From NCBI RefSeq assembly GCF_004571075.1, contig NZ_SPQP01000037.1:1-37283 (forward strand): a DNA stretch of 37,283 bases, read 5' to 3'. The stretch is from Blastococcus sp. TF02A-35. Its GTDB lineage: Bacteria; Actinomycetota; Actinomycetes; Mycobacteriales; Geodermatophilaceae. Under the pieces are notes generated by a model. It was not told where the DNA came from. It worked only from the letters and a program-made list of their open reading frames with translations, and did no database searches. The position numbers and the translations under genes were made by a program. Positions 26,848-35,700 of this stretch are shown piece by piece; the first letter of the stretch is position 1, and every line of letters begins with the position of its first letter.

Positions 26848-27444
26848 ATGACCTCGACGCGGGACGCGGCCCTGCACGCCGACGTCGACCGCCCCTCGCG
26901 TCGCGAGCAGATCCTGCGGGCCGCCGCCCAGCTCTTCGCCGAGCGCGGCTCCCGGGCCGTCGGCGTCGACGACGTCGGCGCGGCGGTCGGGGTCACCGGG
27001 CCGGCGATCTACCGGCACTTCGCGAGCAAGGACGCGATGCTCGCCGAGATGCTGCTGCGGATCAGCGAGCGGCTCGCCGACGGCGGGCGGGAGTGCGTCG
27101 CGGCCGCCGGCGCCGACGCGGCCGAGCAGCTGCGCGCGCTCATCGCGTTCCAGGTGGAGTTCGCCCTCGACAACCCGGCGCTGATCGTCGTGCACGACCG
27201 CGACCTCACCTCCCTCCCGGAGAGCGAGGCCGGCCAGGTGCGGCGGCTGCAGCGCCGCTACGTGGAGGTATGGGTGGCCGTGCTGGCCCGCCTCCACCCC
27301 GAAGCGGAGGCGGCGGCCTGCCGGGCACGGGCGCACGCGGTCTTCGGGCTGATCAACTCCACGCCGCACAGCACCGGCCGGCTGGACCAGGGCTCGCTGC
27401 GCGACCTGCTCCGCCGCACCGCCTGGGCGGCCGCGACCGCCTGA
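26848..27444 (+). CDS. TetR-family regulator of the acyl-CoA carboxylase operon
   Basis: A 198-residue regulator. The N-terminal helix-turn-helix runs RREQILRAAAQLFAERGS, VGVDDVGAAVGVTGPAIYRHF and ASKDAMLAEML, a standard TetR DNA-binding domain at residues 17-65. The C-terminal 130 residues form the ligand-binding and dimer domain, with AFQVEFALDNPALIVVHDRDL. It is divergent from accD1 with 90 bp between starts, and two identical-format palindromes in that gap make it the likely repressor of both. In mycobacteria a TetR regulator near the same carboxylase genes controls branched-chain amino acid breakdown; an acyl-CoA inducer is therefore a reasonable guess. Confidence 0.88.
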   Translation: MTSTRDAALHADVDRPSRREQILRAAAQLFAERGSRAVGVDDVGAAVGVTGPAIYRHFASKDAMLAEMLLRISERLADGGRECVAAAGADAAEQLRALIAFQVEFALDNPALIVVHDRDLTSLPESEAGQVRRLQRRYVEVWVAVLARLHPEAEAAACRARAHAVFGLINSTPHSTGRLDQGSLRDLLRRTAWAAATA

Positions 27445-27487
27445 GGCGGCTGCCGGTCAGCCGGCCGTCAGCTGCCGGAGCGAGGGC

Positions 27488-29146
27488 TCACAGCGGCGGG
27501 ACCGGGAGGCCGAGGGCCGCAGTGGCGACGGCGTCGACGGCCGCGGCGTCACCGGCGGACGCCGGGTCGGCCCAGGCGCTCTCCACGATCGTCACCGTCG
27601 GCCCGGAGACCGCGCTGGCGTACTCCGCGGCGGTCAGCTTCTCGGGCGCGCCGTCGTAGGTGACGCCCTCGCGCAGCAGGTCGTTGACGTTGCCGCTGCC
27701 GTTGCGGTCGGCCAGCGCGCGCAGGTCCCGTGCCGTCGCCGGGTCGGCCATCGTCACGCGGGACACCGAGACGACGACCGGTGCTCCCCCGACGCTGGTC
27801 GAGTACAGCGCCCGCGAGAGGCCGGTGCAGTCGGTCGCCTCCAGGAAGGCGGCTACCTCCCCGTAGGCGTGCCCGGCGCAGGTGTCGTCGACCGCCACCT
27901 GCTCGACGGTGAAGCGCGTGCCGCCCGAGGCCGCGACGTCGCCGGGGACGGGACCGGCCTCGGTGGTCGGCCCAGCAGGCGTGGCGCCCGCGTCGGCGCC
28001 GTCGGACGGGTCGCCGTCCCGCAGCAGCCAGAAGGCGATGCCGCAGACCGCGACCAGCGCGACGAGCGCCGCGGCCACCAGCAGCCGGCGACGCCGGTCG
28101 GGAGGACCGTCGTCGCCGCCGCCGGTCGTCTGCGGGAGCCACGCCGGGGAGAGCGGTGGCCGCTCGGCGGGCCCCGGGGCCGCAGGCTGGACAGCCGTGG
28201 CAGGCGGCCCGCCGGTCGCGGCGTCCGCGGCGGGCGGCGGGGCGGGGGCGTCGACCTGCACCGTGTCCCGCTGCCGGGCGAGCTCGGCAGCCGGCGCGGG
28301 AGGCGCCGCCGCCGAGACCGCGGCGGCGTTGGCGGAGGCGACCGACGCCGCGACGGCGCGGGCCACGGCGGTCGCGCTCAGCGGGTCGCCGGGCGCGGCC
28401 GGCGGGACACCCGGCGCACCGTCCGGCGCGGGGGGCCCGGCGGGCAGCGGCGCGGCGGCCATGGCGGCCGGGGTGAGCAGCTGGGAGCGGCGCAGCACGT
28501 AGGGCGAGTAGGGGAAGGCCTCGCCGTTGAGCTCCTCGACCGTGGGGCCGCGCCCGGGCAGCTCCAGCGCCGCCAGCGCCGCGCGCACGTCCGCCGTCGT
28601 CCAGAGGCGGGGGTTGTCCACGCCGGCGTGCCGGCTGGCCCGGGCGAAGGCGAGCAGCAGCGACCGCGGGTCCAGCGTGGCGACGAGGTCGCCCTCGCCC
28701 AGGTCGCCGTCGGCGGGCACGAGGCCGGTGACCTCGCCGACGAGCACGGTCAGCCGGGCGATCCGGCCCGGCTCGAGGCCGGCGCGGCGCAGCTTCACGG
28801 CCGTGTCCATCCCGGCGCGCATCAGCCCGTCGAGCGGGGTGGAGCCACCGCCGGACAGCTGGAGCACCTGGGAGGGGCCACCCTCCGGGCCGATGCTCCA
28901 GGCGCCCTCGGGCGTGGCGGTGACGACGCCGGACTGGCGCAGCACCTCCACCACCCGGATGACGGCGATGCCCTCGGGCACCAGCAGCACGGCGTCGGAC
29001 TGCCGCCGTCCGAGCGGCCCGTCGACCAGCGGGACCGAGGCGACGACGGCGGCCCGGACCGACGGGCCGGTGTCCCACCGCGCGAGCTCGCCGAAGAAGG
29101 CGCGCTCCCCCGCCGTCTGCAGCGGCTCGGGGGTCAGGACCAGCAC
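27488..29146 (-). CDS. NERD-like N-terminal domain, single-pass membrane protein of unknown function
   Basis: A 552-residue protein. Residues 10-150 resemble a nuclease-related (NERD) fold: GERAFFGELARWDTG, a strand pair ending QSDAVLLVPEGIAVIRVV, and SGVVTATPEGAWSIGP. The usual catalytic E-x-K after the central strand reads IRVVEV, so activity is doubtful. Residues 150-225 are a helical part, 225-350 a Pro/Ala-rich linker, 353-373 one transmembrane helix (LLVAAALVALVAVCGIAFWLL), and 395-552 an outer domain with two cysteines (DDTCAGHAYG, EATDCTGLS). GTG at 29146 has GGAGG about 6 nt upstream. Neighbours give no clue to function. Confidence 0.7.
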   Translation of the reverse strand: MLVLTPEPLQTAGERAFFGELARWDTGPSVRAAVVASVPLVDGPLGRRQSDAVLLVPEGIAVIRVVEVLRQSGVVTATPEGAWSIGPEGGPSQVLQLSGGGSTPLDGLMRAGMDTAVKLRRAGLEPGRIARLTVLVGEVTGLVPADGDLGEGDLVATLDPRSLLLAFARASRHAGVDNPRLWTTADVRAALAALELPGRGPTVEELNGEAFPYSPYVLRRSQLLTPAAMAAAPLPAGPPAPDGAPGVPPAAPGDPLSATAVARAVAASVASANAAAVSAAAPPAPAAELARQRDTVQVDAPAPPPAADAATGGPPATAVQPAAPGPAERPPLSPAWLPQTTGGGDDGPPDRRRRLLVAAALVALVAVCGIAFWLLRDGDPSDGADAGATPAGPTTEAGPVPGDVAASGGTRFTVEQVAVDDTCAGHAYGEVAAFLEATDCTGLSRALYSTSVGGAPVVVSVSRVTMADPATARDLRALADRNGSGNVNDLLREGVTYDGAPEKLTAAEYASAVSGPTVTIVESAWADPASAGDAAAVDAVATAALGLPVPPL

Positions 29147-29205
29147 GACGTCCTCCGGGCGCTCGGGTACGCGGTCAGGGCCGCCTCCGACGCTACGTCA
29201 TGCGG

Positions 29206-29224
29206 GGAGGCGCCCCCGGCCTCC
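29206..29224 (-). terminator. Hairpin downstream of the polytopic membrane protein gene
   Basis: GGAGGC at 29206-29211 pairs with GCCTCC at 29219-29224 around a 7-nt loop, 19 bp past the stop of the gene ending at 29243. No T-run. Confidence 0.4.
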
Positions 29225-29242
29225 GCGCCGGAGCGTGGCGGA

Positions 29243-30427
29243 TCAGGCGGCAGCGGTCCCCTGGACGGCCGCCGGCTCGTCCGCGGCCCGCCAGCGGGCG
29301 AGCCACGAGCTGCGGGCGAGCAGGTCGACCAGCCCCCACAGGACGGCGAAGCCCACGGCGACCGGCAGCACCGACCACCACTCCCACGGCGGGAGCAGGC
29401 CGAGGGACTCCAGCGGGTAGGCGGCGCCGTACACGCCGCCGGTGACCACCAGGCCGGCCACCCAGCCGGGAACGCCCTGGGTCACGGCGAGGTCGATGAG
29501 CACGGCGCCGACGATCAGCACGACGGGCAGGACCGAGGGCGGGAAGCCCATCGCCTCCAGGCCCAGCCACATGACGCCGCGGTAGCCGAGGTAGACGACG
29601 GCGATCGTCGTGGCCGTCCAGCGCAGCCCGACGATCTTGCGGGCGAGCACCAGCGAGAGCAGCCCGGCGCACACCAGCCAGGCGGGGTGCACCCAGGCGG
29701 GCACCGGGAGCATGAACATCGTCGGCGTCTGCCCCTGCGAGGCGGCGAAGTCCAGCAGCGAGGGCTCGGCCGTCGTCTGCCCCGCGCGGTAGGCCTCCAG
29801 GGAGAGGACGCCGTACTCCTGGTGCTGGTTGGGGAAGACCACGTTCTCGACGAAGAACAGCCACAGCCCGAGCGACACCAGCTCGCGGACCCGCCCCGGG
29901 GCCGCGTAGAGCCACCAGCCGCGCAGCGCGCCGGCCAGCATGATCGCCGTCCCGAGGTAGAGCAGGGCGTGGCTGGGGCTCCAGCTGGTGATGTCCAGGC
30001 CGTTGATGCGGTGGTTGACGATGTCGACCGGGATCGCGACGAGGAACGTGCCGATGCCCACCTGCATCAGCCGCAGCGCCCGGCGGTCCACGCCGTAGCC
30101 GCTGTAGCTGTGGAAGACCACCAGGGCGACGACGACCGCCGTGCCCACGGTGTTGAGCAGGTGCGGCGGCGCCAGGTCGTCGCGCAGCCACTTGAAGTGC
30201 CAGGAGACGTCCCACGACGAGCCGAGCATCTTCAGCAGGAAGGCGCCGAGCCAGGCGGTGTAGATCCACCGCAGCTCGGTCTGGTCCGTCGGCCGGCCGG
30301 GGCGTCCCGGCGTCATGTAGGCCGCCCAGAGCCACCGGACGAGCGACACCGGGTGGGCCAGTCCGGCCCGGAGCGTGCCCGGGGCCTGGGGGACGGTGGT
30401 TCCGGGGAGCGCGGGTGCAGTCGACAC
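29243..30427 (-). CDS. Polytopic membrane protein with a WDxxWHxxxxRD...PPH motif, unknown function
   Basis: A 394-residue protein with about nine or ten membrane helices. Just after the first helix it carries WDVSWHFKWLRDDLAPPHLL, and other His residues lie at membrane edges (VVFHSYSGYG, IVNHRINGLD, SPSHALLYLG, AWVHPAWL). I recall similar WDxxWH/PPH proteins of unknown function in other bacteria, but I cannot name the family. The His/Asp pattern could bind a metal or haem; that is inference. The GTG at 30427 has AGGAAG about 8 nt upstream and a TAGGGT -10 element farther up, so unlike its neighbours this mRNA has a short leader. It is divergent from orn and ends 96 bp before the NERD-like gene. 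Confidence 0.75.
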   Translation of the reverse strand: MSTAPALPGTTVPQAPGTLRAGLAHPVSLVRWLWAAYMTPGRPGRPTDQTELRWIYTAWLGAFLLKMLGSSWDVSWHFKWLRDDLAPPHLLNTVGTAVVVALVVFHSYSGYGVDRRALRLMQVGIGTFLVAIPVDIVNHRINGLDITSWSPSHALLYLGTAIMLAGALRGWWLYAAPGRVRELVSLGLWLFFVENVVFPNQHQEYGVLSLEAYRAGQTTAEPSLLDFAASQGQTPTMFMLPVPAWVHPAWLVCAGLLSLVLARKIVGLRWTATTIAVVYLGYRGVMWLGLEAMGFPPSVLPVVLIVGAVLIDLAVTQGVPGWVAGLVVTGGVYGAAYPLESLGLLPPWEWWSVLPVAVGFAVLWGLVDLLARSSWLARWRAADEPAAVQGTAAA

Positions 30428-30570
30428 AGAATTGCTTCCTGACGTGGGGCGTTCGGGCGACCCTAGCGGTGATCGCGCCCCTGGCCGAGCGTTTCGCCTC
30501 GCGCCGCCGCCCCCGGTGCGCTAATGCGCGGACACGTGGGGTGAGCGGGGCGCACGCAACGCACGGTGCG

Positions 30571-30576
30571 TACTGT
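30571..30576 (+). promoter_or_regulatory. -10 element (TACTGT) of orn
   Basis: TACTGT ends 8 nt before the GTG at 30585, giving an essentially leaderless orn message. Confidence 0.5.
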
Positions 30577-30584
30577 CAGCCGAC

Positions 30585-31232
30585 GTGGCGGAGAGCGCGG
30601 GACACCTGGTCTGGATCGACTGCGAGATGACCGGCCTGGACCTCACGAAGGACAAGCTGATCGAGGTCGCGGTGCTGGTCACCGACTCCGAGCTGAACGT
30701 CCTGGACCCCGGGCTGGACCTGATCATCTCCGCCGACGACGCCGACCTCGACGGCATGACCGACTTCGTCAAGGAGATGCACGCGAAGTCCGGGCTGACC
30801 GAGGAGGTCCGCGCGGCCACCCTCACGGTCGCCGAGGCGGAGCAGCAGATCCTGGCCTACGTGAAGCGGTTCGTGCCCGAGCGGCGGACCGCCCCGCTGT
30901 GCGGCAACTCGATCGGCACCGACCGCGGCTTCCTCGCCCGCGACATGCCCGAGCTCGACGACCACCTGCACTACCGGATGGTCGACGTCTCCTCGGTCAA
31001 GGAGCTGGCCCGCCGCTGGTTCCCGCGCGTCTACTTCGCCCAGCCGCCGAAAGGCCTCGCCCACCGCGCGCTCGCCGACATCATCGAGTCGGTGCGCGAG
31101 CTGGCCTACTACCGGACGACGCTGTTCGTGCCCGCCCCCGGCCCGAGCAGCGAGCAGGCGAAGAAGGCCGCCGAGCAGGTCACCGGGACCTTCGGGCACC
31201 TGCTGGCCGCCGGGGACGCCGACCGGGCCTGA
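30585..31232 (+). CDS. orn: Oligoribonuclease
   Basis: A 215-residue 3'-to-5' exoribonuclease of the DEDDh group that degrades very short RNAs, including pGpG, the product of c-di-GMP hydrolysis by EAL proteins. The acidic residues are visible in [11 protein letters not shown] (D and E), [10 protein letters not shown] (D) and [10 protein letters not shown] (His and Asp), with the family block [16 protein letters not shown]. The length is slightly above the E. coli protein because of an Ala-rich C-terminal tail. GTG start with a leaderless promoter. A tRNA-His gene follows 86 bp later. An EAL-domain protein gene lies in the same window; the biochemical link is known, but no co-regulation is seen. 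Confidence 0.96.
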   Translation: MAESAGHLVWIDCEMTGLDLTKDKLIEVAVLVTDSELNVLDPGLDLIISADDADLDGMTDFVKEMHAKSGLTEEVRAATLTVAEAEQQILAYVKRFVPERRTAPLCGNSIGTDRGFLARDMPELDDHLHYRMVDVSSVKELARRWFPRVYFAQPPKGLAHRALADIIESVRELAYYRTTLFVPAPGPSSEQAKKAAEQVTGTFGHLLAAGDADRA

Positions 31233-31239
31233 CGCCCGG
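31223..31239 (+). terminator. Hairpin at the end of orn
   Basis: CCGGGC at 31223-31228 and GCCCGG at 31234-31239 form a 6-bp stem with a 5-nt loop that contains part of the orn stop codon. Its activity is doubtful because ribosomes would cover it. Confidence 0.3.
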
Positions 31240-31272
31240 CCCTCCCCCGGCGGGCCGCCGCGCGGCCTCCGG

Positions 31273-31278
31273 TATCGT
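31273..31278 (+). promoter_or_regulatory. -10 element (TATCGT) of the tRNA-His gene
   Basis: TATCGT lies about 40 bp before the mature tRNA 5' end, leaving a short precursor for RNase P removal. Confidence 0.4.
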
Positions 31279-31318
31279 TGTCCCGTCGCTCCGGGCGCCC
31301 GCGCCCGGTCGGAGACGC

Positions 31319-31392
31319 GGTGGGTGTAGCTCAGCTGGTAGAGCACCAGGTTGTGATCCTGGGTGTCGCGGGTTCGAGCCCCGTCACTCACC
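31319..31392 (+). tRNA. tRNA-His (anticodon GTG)
   Basis: A full cloverleaf. The acceptor stem GTGGGTG (31320-31326) pairs with CACTCAC (31385-31391), and the extra G at 31319 pairs with the discriminator C at 31392, the G-1:C73 hallmark of tRNA-His. The D arm is GCTC-AGCTGGTA-GAGC, the anticodon arm CCAGG-TTGTGAT-CCTGG with anticodon GTG, and the T arm GCGGG-TTCGAGC-CCCGT. No CCA is encoded. A strong terminator follows at 31399. Confidence 0.97.
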
Positions 31393-31398
31393 CCGCAC

Positions 31399-31433
31399 GA
31401 GAGGCCCCGGTCGGTTCCCGACCGGGGCCTCTC
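31399..31433 (+). terminator. Strong hairpin terminator after tRNA-His
   Basis: A perfect 16-bp stem: GAGAGGCCCCGGTCGG at 31399-31414 and its complement at 31418-31433, with a TTC loop, starting 7 nt after the tRNA. It is the most stable simple hairpin I see in the window. It may also stop transcription from the MFS gene, which ends 44 bp away on the other strand. Confidence 0.8.
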
Positions 31434-31476
31434 GCCGTTCGCGACGACGGCCGGGACCCGCTGCGCCCCGATGCGG

Positions 31477-32679
31477 TCACCCTGCCGCAGGGGCGCCCGT
31501 CGCCGAGGGGAGGAGAGCGCGGGCCTGCCGCACGGCGAGTGCTCCGAGGGCGGGCCCCGGGACGAGGAGCAGGAACGCGTACTGCCAGCCGACGGCGCCG
31601 GCCAGCAGCGGCACCAGCTGGATGCTGAGCACCGTGAGCGCGAACCCGATCGCCGTCTGGGCGCTGAGGGCGGTGCCGACGAAGCGCCGGTCGGCGACCT
31701 CGGACAGCGCGGTGGAGAAGACCCCCGAGTCGGCGATCACCGCGGCGCCCCACACGGCGAGGAACACCGCCAGCACGGGGGCAGGCGCAAGGAAGGCCAG
31801 CGGTGACAGCAGGCAGCACGCGCCGCTGGCCGCCAGCGCGGTGGCAGCCGCGGTGGAGCGCCCGAACCGGTCGGCCGCCCAGCCGCCGAGCAGGCAGCCC
31901 GCCAGCCCGAACAGCCCCAGGGTGACGAACACCAGCAGCTGCGAGGACGTGCCGAACGCGGCCGCCGCATCGCTGTGGAGCACCCACACCGAGGCCCAGG
32001 TCCACAGCGCGTAGAGCTCCCACATGTGGCCGAAGTAGCCCAGGTTGACCAGCCGCGGCCCGCGCTCGGCGAACATCTGCAGCGCGTACCGGGGGTGCAG
32101 GCGGACCGGACCGGCCGACAGGTGCGGACCCGCGCGCACGACGGTGGCAGCCAGCACGGCGCCGAGCAGCCCGATGCCGGCCGTCACCTCGAGGACCCCC
32201 CGCCACGGCAGGGTCACCAGCCCACCGACCAGGTGCGGCAGCGTCGAGCCGAGCGTCAGCGCCCCGATGAGCAGCCCCATGGCCAGCCCTCGGTCGGTGC
32301 TGCTCGCCCAGGACGCCATCAGCTTGATCCCCACCGGGTAGACGCCCGCGAGGAACACCCCGGTCAGGAACCGCAGGACCAGGGCGCCGGGCAGGCCGTC
32401 CACGACGAGGGCCAGAGCGAGGGTGGCCAGCGCGGCGAGTCCGGCGCCGGTGGCCATCACGAGCTGGGGTGGCAGGCGGTCGGCGAGGTTGAGCGCGCTG
32501 GAGGCCAGCGCGCCGGTCACGAACCCCAGCTGGACGGTGCCGGTGAGCCAGACCGCCGCGGCGCCGGAGATGCCCCAGTCCGCCTGCAGGCCGGGAACGA
32601 CCGCCGAGACCGAGAACCACACGGCCAGCGCCAGGACCTGCACGGCCGCGATCGCGGCGCGCTGGCTGCGTGGTGTCAT
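31477..32679 (-). CDS. MFS transporter
   Basis: A 400-residue membrane protein with about 12 helices. The loop between helices 2 and 3 is short, and the second half has the MFS loop motif GGWAADRFGRS after helix 8, the usual G-x-x-x-D-R-x-G-R signature. Helix 1 is QVLALAVWFSVSAVVPGL, and the GVYPVGIKLMASW block lies in helix 4. It may belong to a cyanate/nitroimidazole (CynX/NimT)-like branch, but substrate cannot be inferred. The ATG at 32679 has GGAGGG about 11 nt upstream. It starts 22 bp past the cobN stop on the same strand, so it is probably co-transcribed with cobN and thus also under the cobalamin riboswitch; this hints at cobalt or corrinoid-linked transport, though MFS proteins are not standard cobalt carriers. 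Confidence 0.85.
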   Translation of the reverse strand: MTPRSQRAAIAAVQVLALAVWFSVSAVVPGLQADWGISGAAAVWLTGTVQLGFVTGALASSALNLADRLPPQLVMATGAGLAALATLALALVVDGLPGALVLRFLTGVFLAGVYPVGIKLMASWASSTDRGLAMGLLIGALTLGSTLPHLVGGLVTLPWRGVLEVTAGIGLLGAVLAATVVRAGPHLSAGPVRLHPRYALQMFAERGPRLVNLGYFGHMWELYALWTWASVWVLHSDAAAAFGTSSQLLVFVTLGLFGLAGCLLGGWAADRFGRSTAAATALAASGACCLLSPLAFLAPAPVLAVFLAVWGAAVIADSGVFSTALSEVADRRFVGTALSAQTAIGFALTVLSIQLVPLLAGAVGWQYAFLLLVPGPALGALAVRQARALLPSATGAPAAG

Positions 32680-32701
32680 GGGCTCGGCGGCCCTCCGGTG
32701 C

Positions 32702-35700
32702 TCAGCGACCGATCTCGGCCGGCGACTCCCCGCCCTCCAGGTCACCCTCGGTGTCGAGGTAGGCCTGCTGGAGCTCGGCCAGCAGCGCCGGGTCCGGCTC
32801 GGCCCACATCTTCCGGTCGACGGCCTCCAGCAGCCGCTCGGCGATGCCGTGCAGCGCCCACGGGTTCGACGTCTCCATGAACTCCCGGTTCTCCGGGTCG
32901 AGCACGTAGGTCTGGGCGAGCTTCTCGTACATCCAGTCGGCGACCACGCCGGTCGTGGCGTCGTAGCCGAAGAGGTAGTCGACGGTGGCGGCGAGCTCGA
33001 AGGCGCCCTTGTAGCCGTGCCGGCGCATCGCGGCCAGCCACTTGGGGTTCACCACCCGCGCCCGGAACACCCGGGCGGTCTCCTCGGTGAGCGACCGGGT
33101 GCGCACGGACTCCGGGCGGGTGGAGTCCCCGATGTAGGCCGCGGGTGCCCGGCCGGTCAGCGCGCGCACCGTGGCGACCATCCCGCCGTGGTACTGGAAG
33201 TAGTCGTCGGAGTCGGCGATGTCGTGCTCGCGGGTGTCGACGTTCTTGGCCGCGACGGCGATGCGCTTGTAGGCCGCCTCCATGTCGGGCCGGGCCTGCA
33301 CGCCGTCGAGGTCCCGGCCGTAGGCGTAGCCGCCCCACACGGCGTAGACCTCCGCGAGGTCGGCGTCGCCGCGCCAGTTCCGGCTGTCGATGAGGGACAG
33401 GAGGCCGGCCCCGTAGGCCCCGGGCTTCGAGCCGAAGACGCGGGTGGTGGCGCGGCGACGGTCCCCGTGCTCGGCCAGGTCGGCGTCGACGTGGGCCTTC
33501 ACGAAGTTCCGGTCGGCCGGCTCGTCCAGGGAGGCGGCCAGCGTGACGGCGTCGTCGAGCATGGTCACCACGTGCGGGAAGGCGTCCCGGAAGAAGCCGC
33601 TGATCCGGACGGTGACGTCGATGCGCGGGCGGCCGAGCTCGTCGAGCGGCACCGGCTCCAGCGCGGTCACCCGCCGGGAGGCCTCGTCCCAGACCGGGCG
33701 GACGCCGAGCAGCGCCAGCACCTCGGCGACGTCGTCGCCCGACGTGCGCATGGCCGAGGTGCCCCACACCGACAGCCCGACCGACCGCGGGTACTCGCCG
33801 GTGTCGGCGCGGTAGCGGTCGACCAGCGACTCCGCCATCGCCTGGCCGGTCTCCCAGGCCAGGCGGGAGGGCACCGCGCGCGGGTCGACCGAGTAGAAGT
33901 TCCGGCCGGTCGGCAGCACGTTGACCAGCCCGCGCAGCGGCGAGCCCGACGGCCCCGCGGGCACGTAGCCGCCCTCGAGCGCGTGCAGGGTCGCGTCCAG
34001 CTCGTCGGTCGTGCGGGCCAGCCGGGGCACGACCTCGGCGACGGCGAACCGCAGCACCGCGGCGACCGCGTCGTCGTCGCGGCCCAGCACCTGCCGCACG
34101 AGGGCCGAAATGGCCATTTCGGCCCACCCGGCGGCCTCCATGCCGGCGACCAGGGCCTCGGCGAGCGCCTCCACCCGGTCGGTCTCGCGCAGCCCCGCGG
34201 AGCCGTCCTCGGTCAGGCCGAGCGCCTCCCGCAGGCCGGGCAGCGCCACCGAGCCGCCCCAGATCTGCCGGGCGCGCAGCATCGCCAGCACGAGGTCGAC
34301 CCGGTCCTGGCCCTGCGGAGGCGACCCGAGCACGTGCAGGCCGTCGCGGATCTGGGAGTCCTTGATCTCGCAGAGCCACCCGTCGACGTGCAGGATCATC
34401 TCGTCGAAGTGGTCGTCCTCGGGCCGCTCCGCCAGGCCCAGGTCGTGGTCCAGCTTTGCCGCCTGCAGCAGCGTCCAGATCTGCGCCCGGACGGCGGGGA
34501 GCTTCGCCGGGTCCATCGCGGCGACGTTGGCGTGCTCGTCGAGCAGCTGCTCCAGCCGGGCGATGTCGCCGTAGGTGTCCGCCCGCGCCATCGGCGGCAC
34601 CATGTGGTCGACCAGCGTGGCGTGCGCCCGCCGCTTGGCCTGCGAGCCCTCGCCCGGGTCGTTGACCAGGAACGGGTAGACCAGCGGCAGGTCGCCGATC
34701 GCGGCGTCCGGGCCGCAGGAGGCCGACAGCCCGACGGTCTTGCCGGGCAGCCACTCCATGTTGCCGTGCTTGCCGACGTGCACCAGCGCGTGCGCACCGA
34801 ACTCCGACCGCAGCCACCAGTAGGCGGCCAGGTAGTGGTGCGAGGGCGGCAGGTCGGGGTCGTGGTAGATCGCGATCGGGTTCTCGCCGAAGCCGCGCGG
34901 CGGCTGCACCATCACGACGACGTTGCCGGCGCGCAGGGCCGCGAAGACGATGTGTGGGCAGGTGGGGTCGGAAGAGTCCACGAAGAGCGCGCCCGGCGGC
35001 TGGCCCCAGTGCTCGACCATCGCCTCGCGCAGGTCCTCGGGGAGCGTGTCGAAGTACGCGCGGTAGCGCTCGGCCGGGATGCGCACCGGGTTGCCCTGCA
35101 GCTGCTCCTCGGTGAGCCAGTCGGCGTCCTGGCCGCCGGCGGCGATCAGCGCGTGGAACAGCGCGTCGCCGTCGAGGTCGGCGACGCCGGGCAGCGCGTC
35201 GGGGCCGTCGAAGGGGCCGATGTCGTAGCCCTGCCCCTGCATGGCGGCCAGCAGCCGCACCACCGAGGCGGGGGTGTCCAGGCCGACGGCGTTGCCGATG
35301 CGCGCGTGCTTGGTCGGGTAGGCCGAGAGCATGACGACGATGCGGCGCTCGGCCGGCGGGGTGTGCCGGAGCCGGGCGTGCGCGACGGCGGTCCCGGCCA
35401 CGCGGGCCGCCCGCTCGGCGTCGGCGACGTAGGAGGTCAGCCCGTCCTCGTCGGTCTCCTTGAACGAGAACGGCACGCTGATCAGCCGCCCGTCGAACTC
35501 CGGGATGGCGACCTGGTTGCCGACGTCGAGCGGCGAGAGCCCGTCGTCGTCGGCCAGCCAGTCGGCGCGAGAGCGGGTGAGGCACAGCCCCTGGATCACC
35601 GGCACGTCGAGCTCGGCGAGCTGGCCGACGTCCCACGCGCCGTCGTCCCCGCCGGCCTGCGCGGTGGCCGGGCGGGACCCGCCGGCGGCCAGGACGGTGA

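Noticed and set aside
27445-27487. Possible terminator between tetR and the NERD-like gene (GGCTG/CAGCC)
   Set aside because: The stem is only 5 bp and several equal alternatives can be drawn, so I did not list it.
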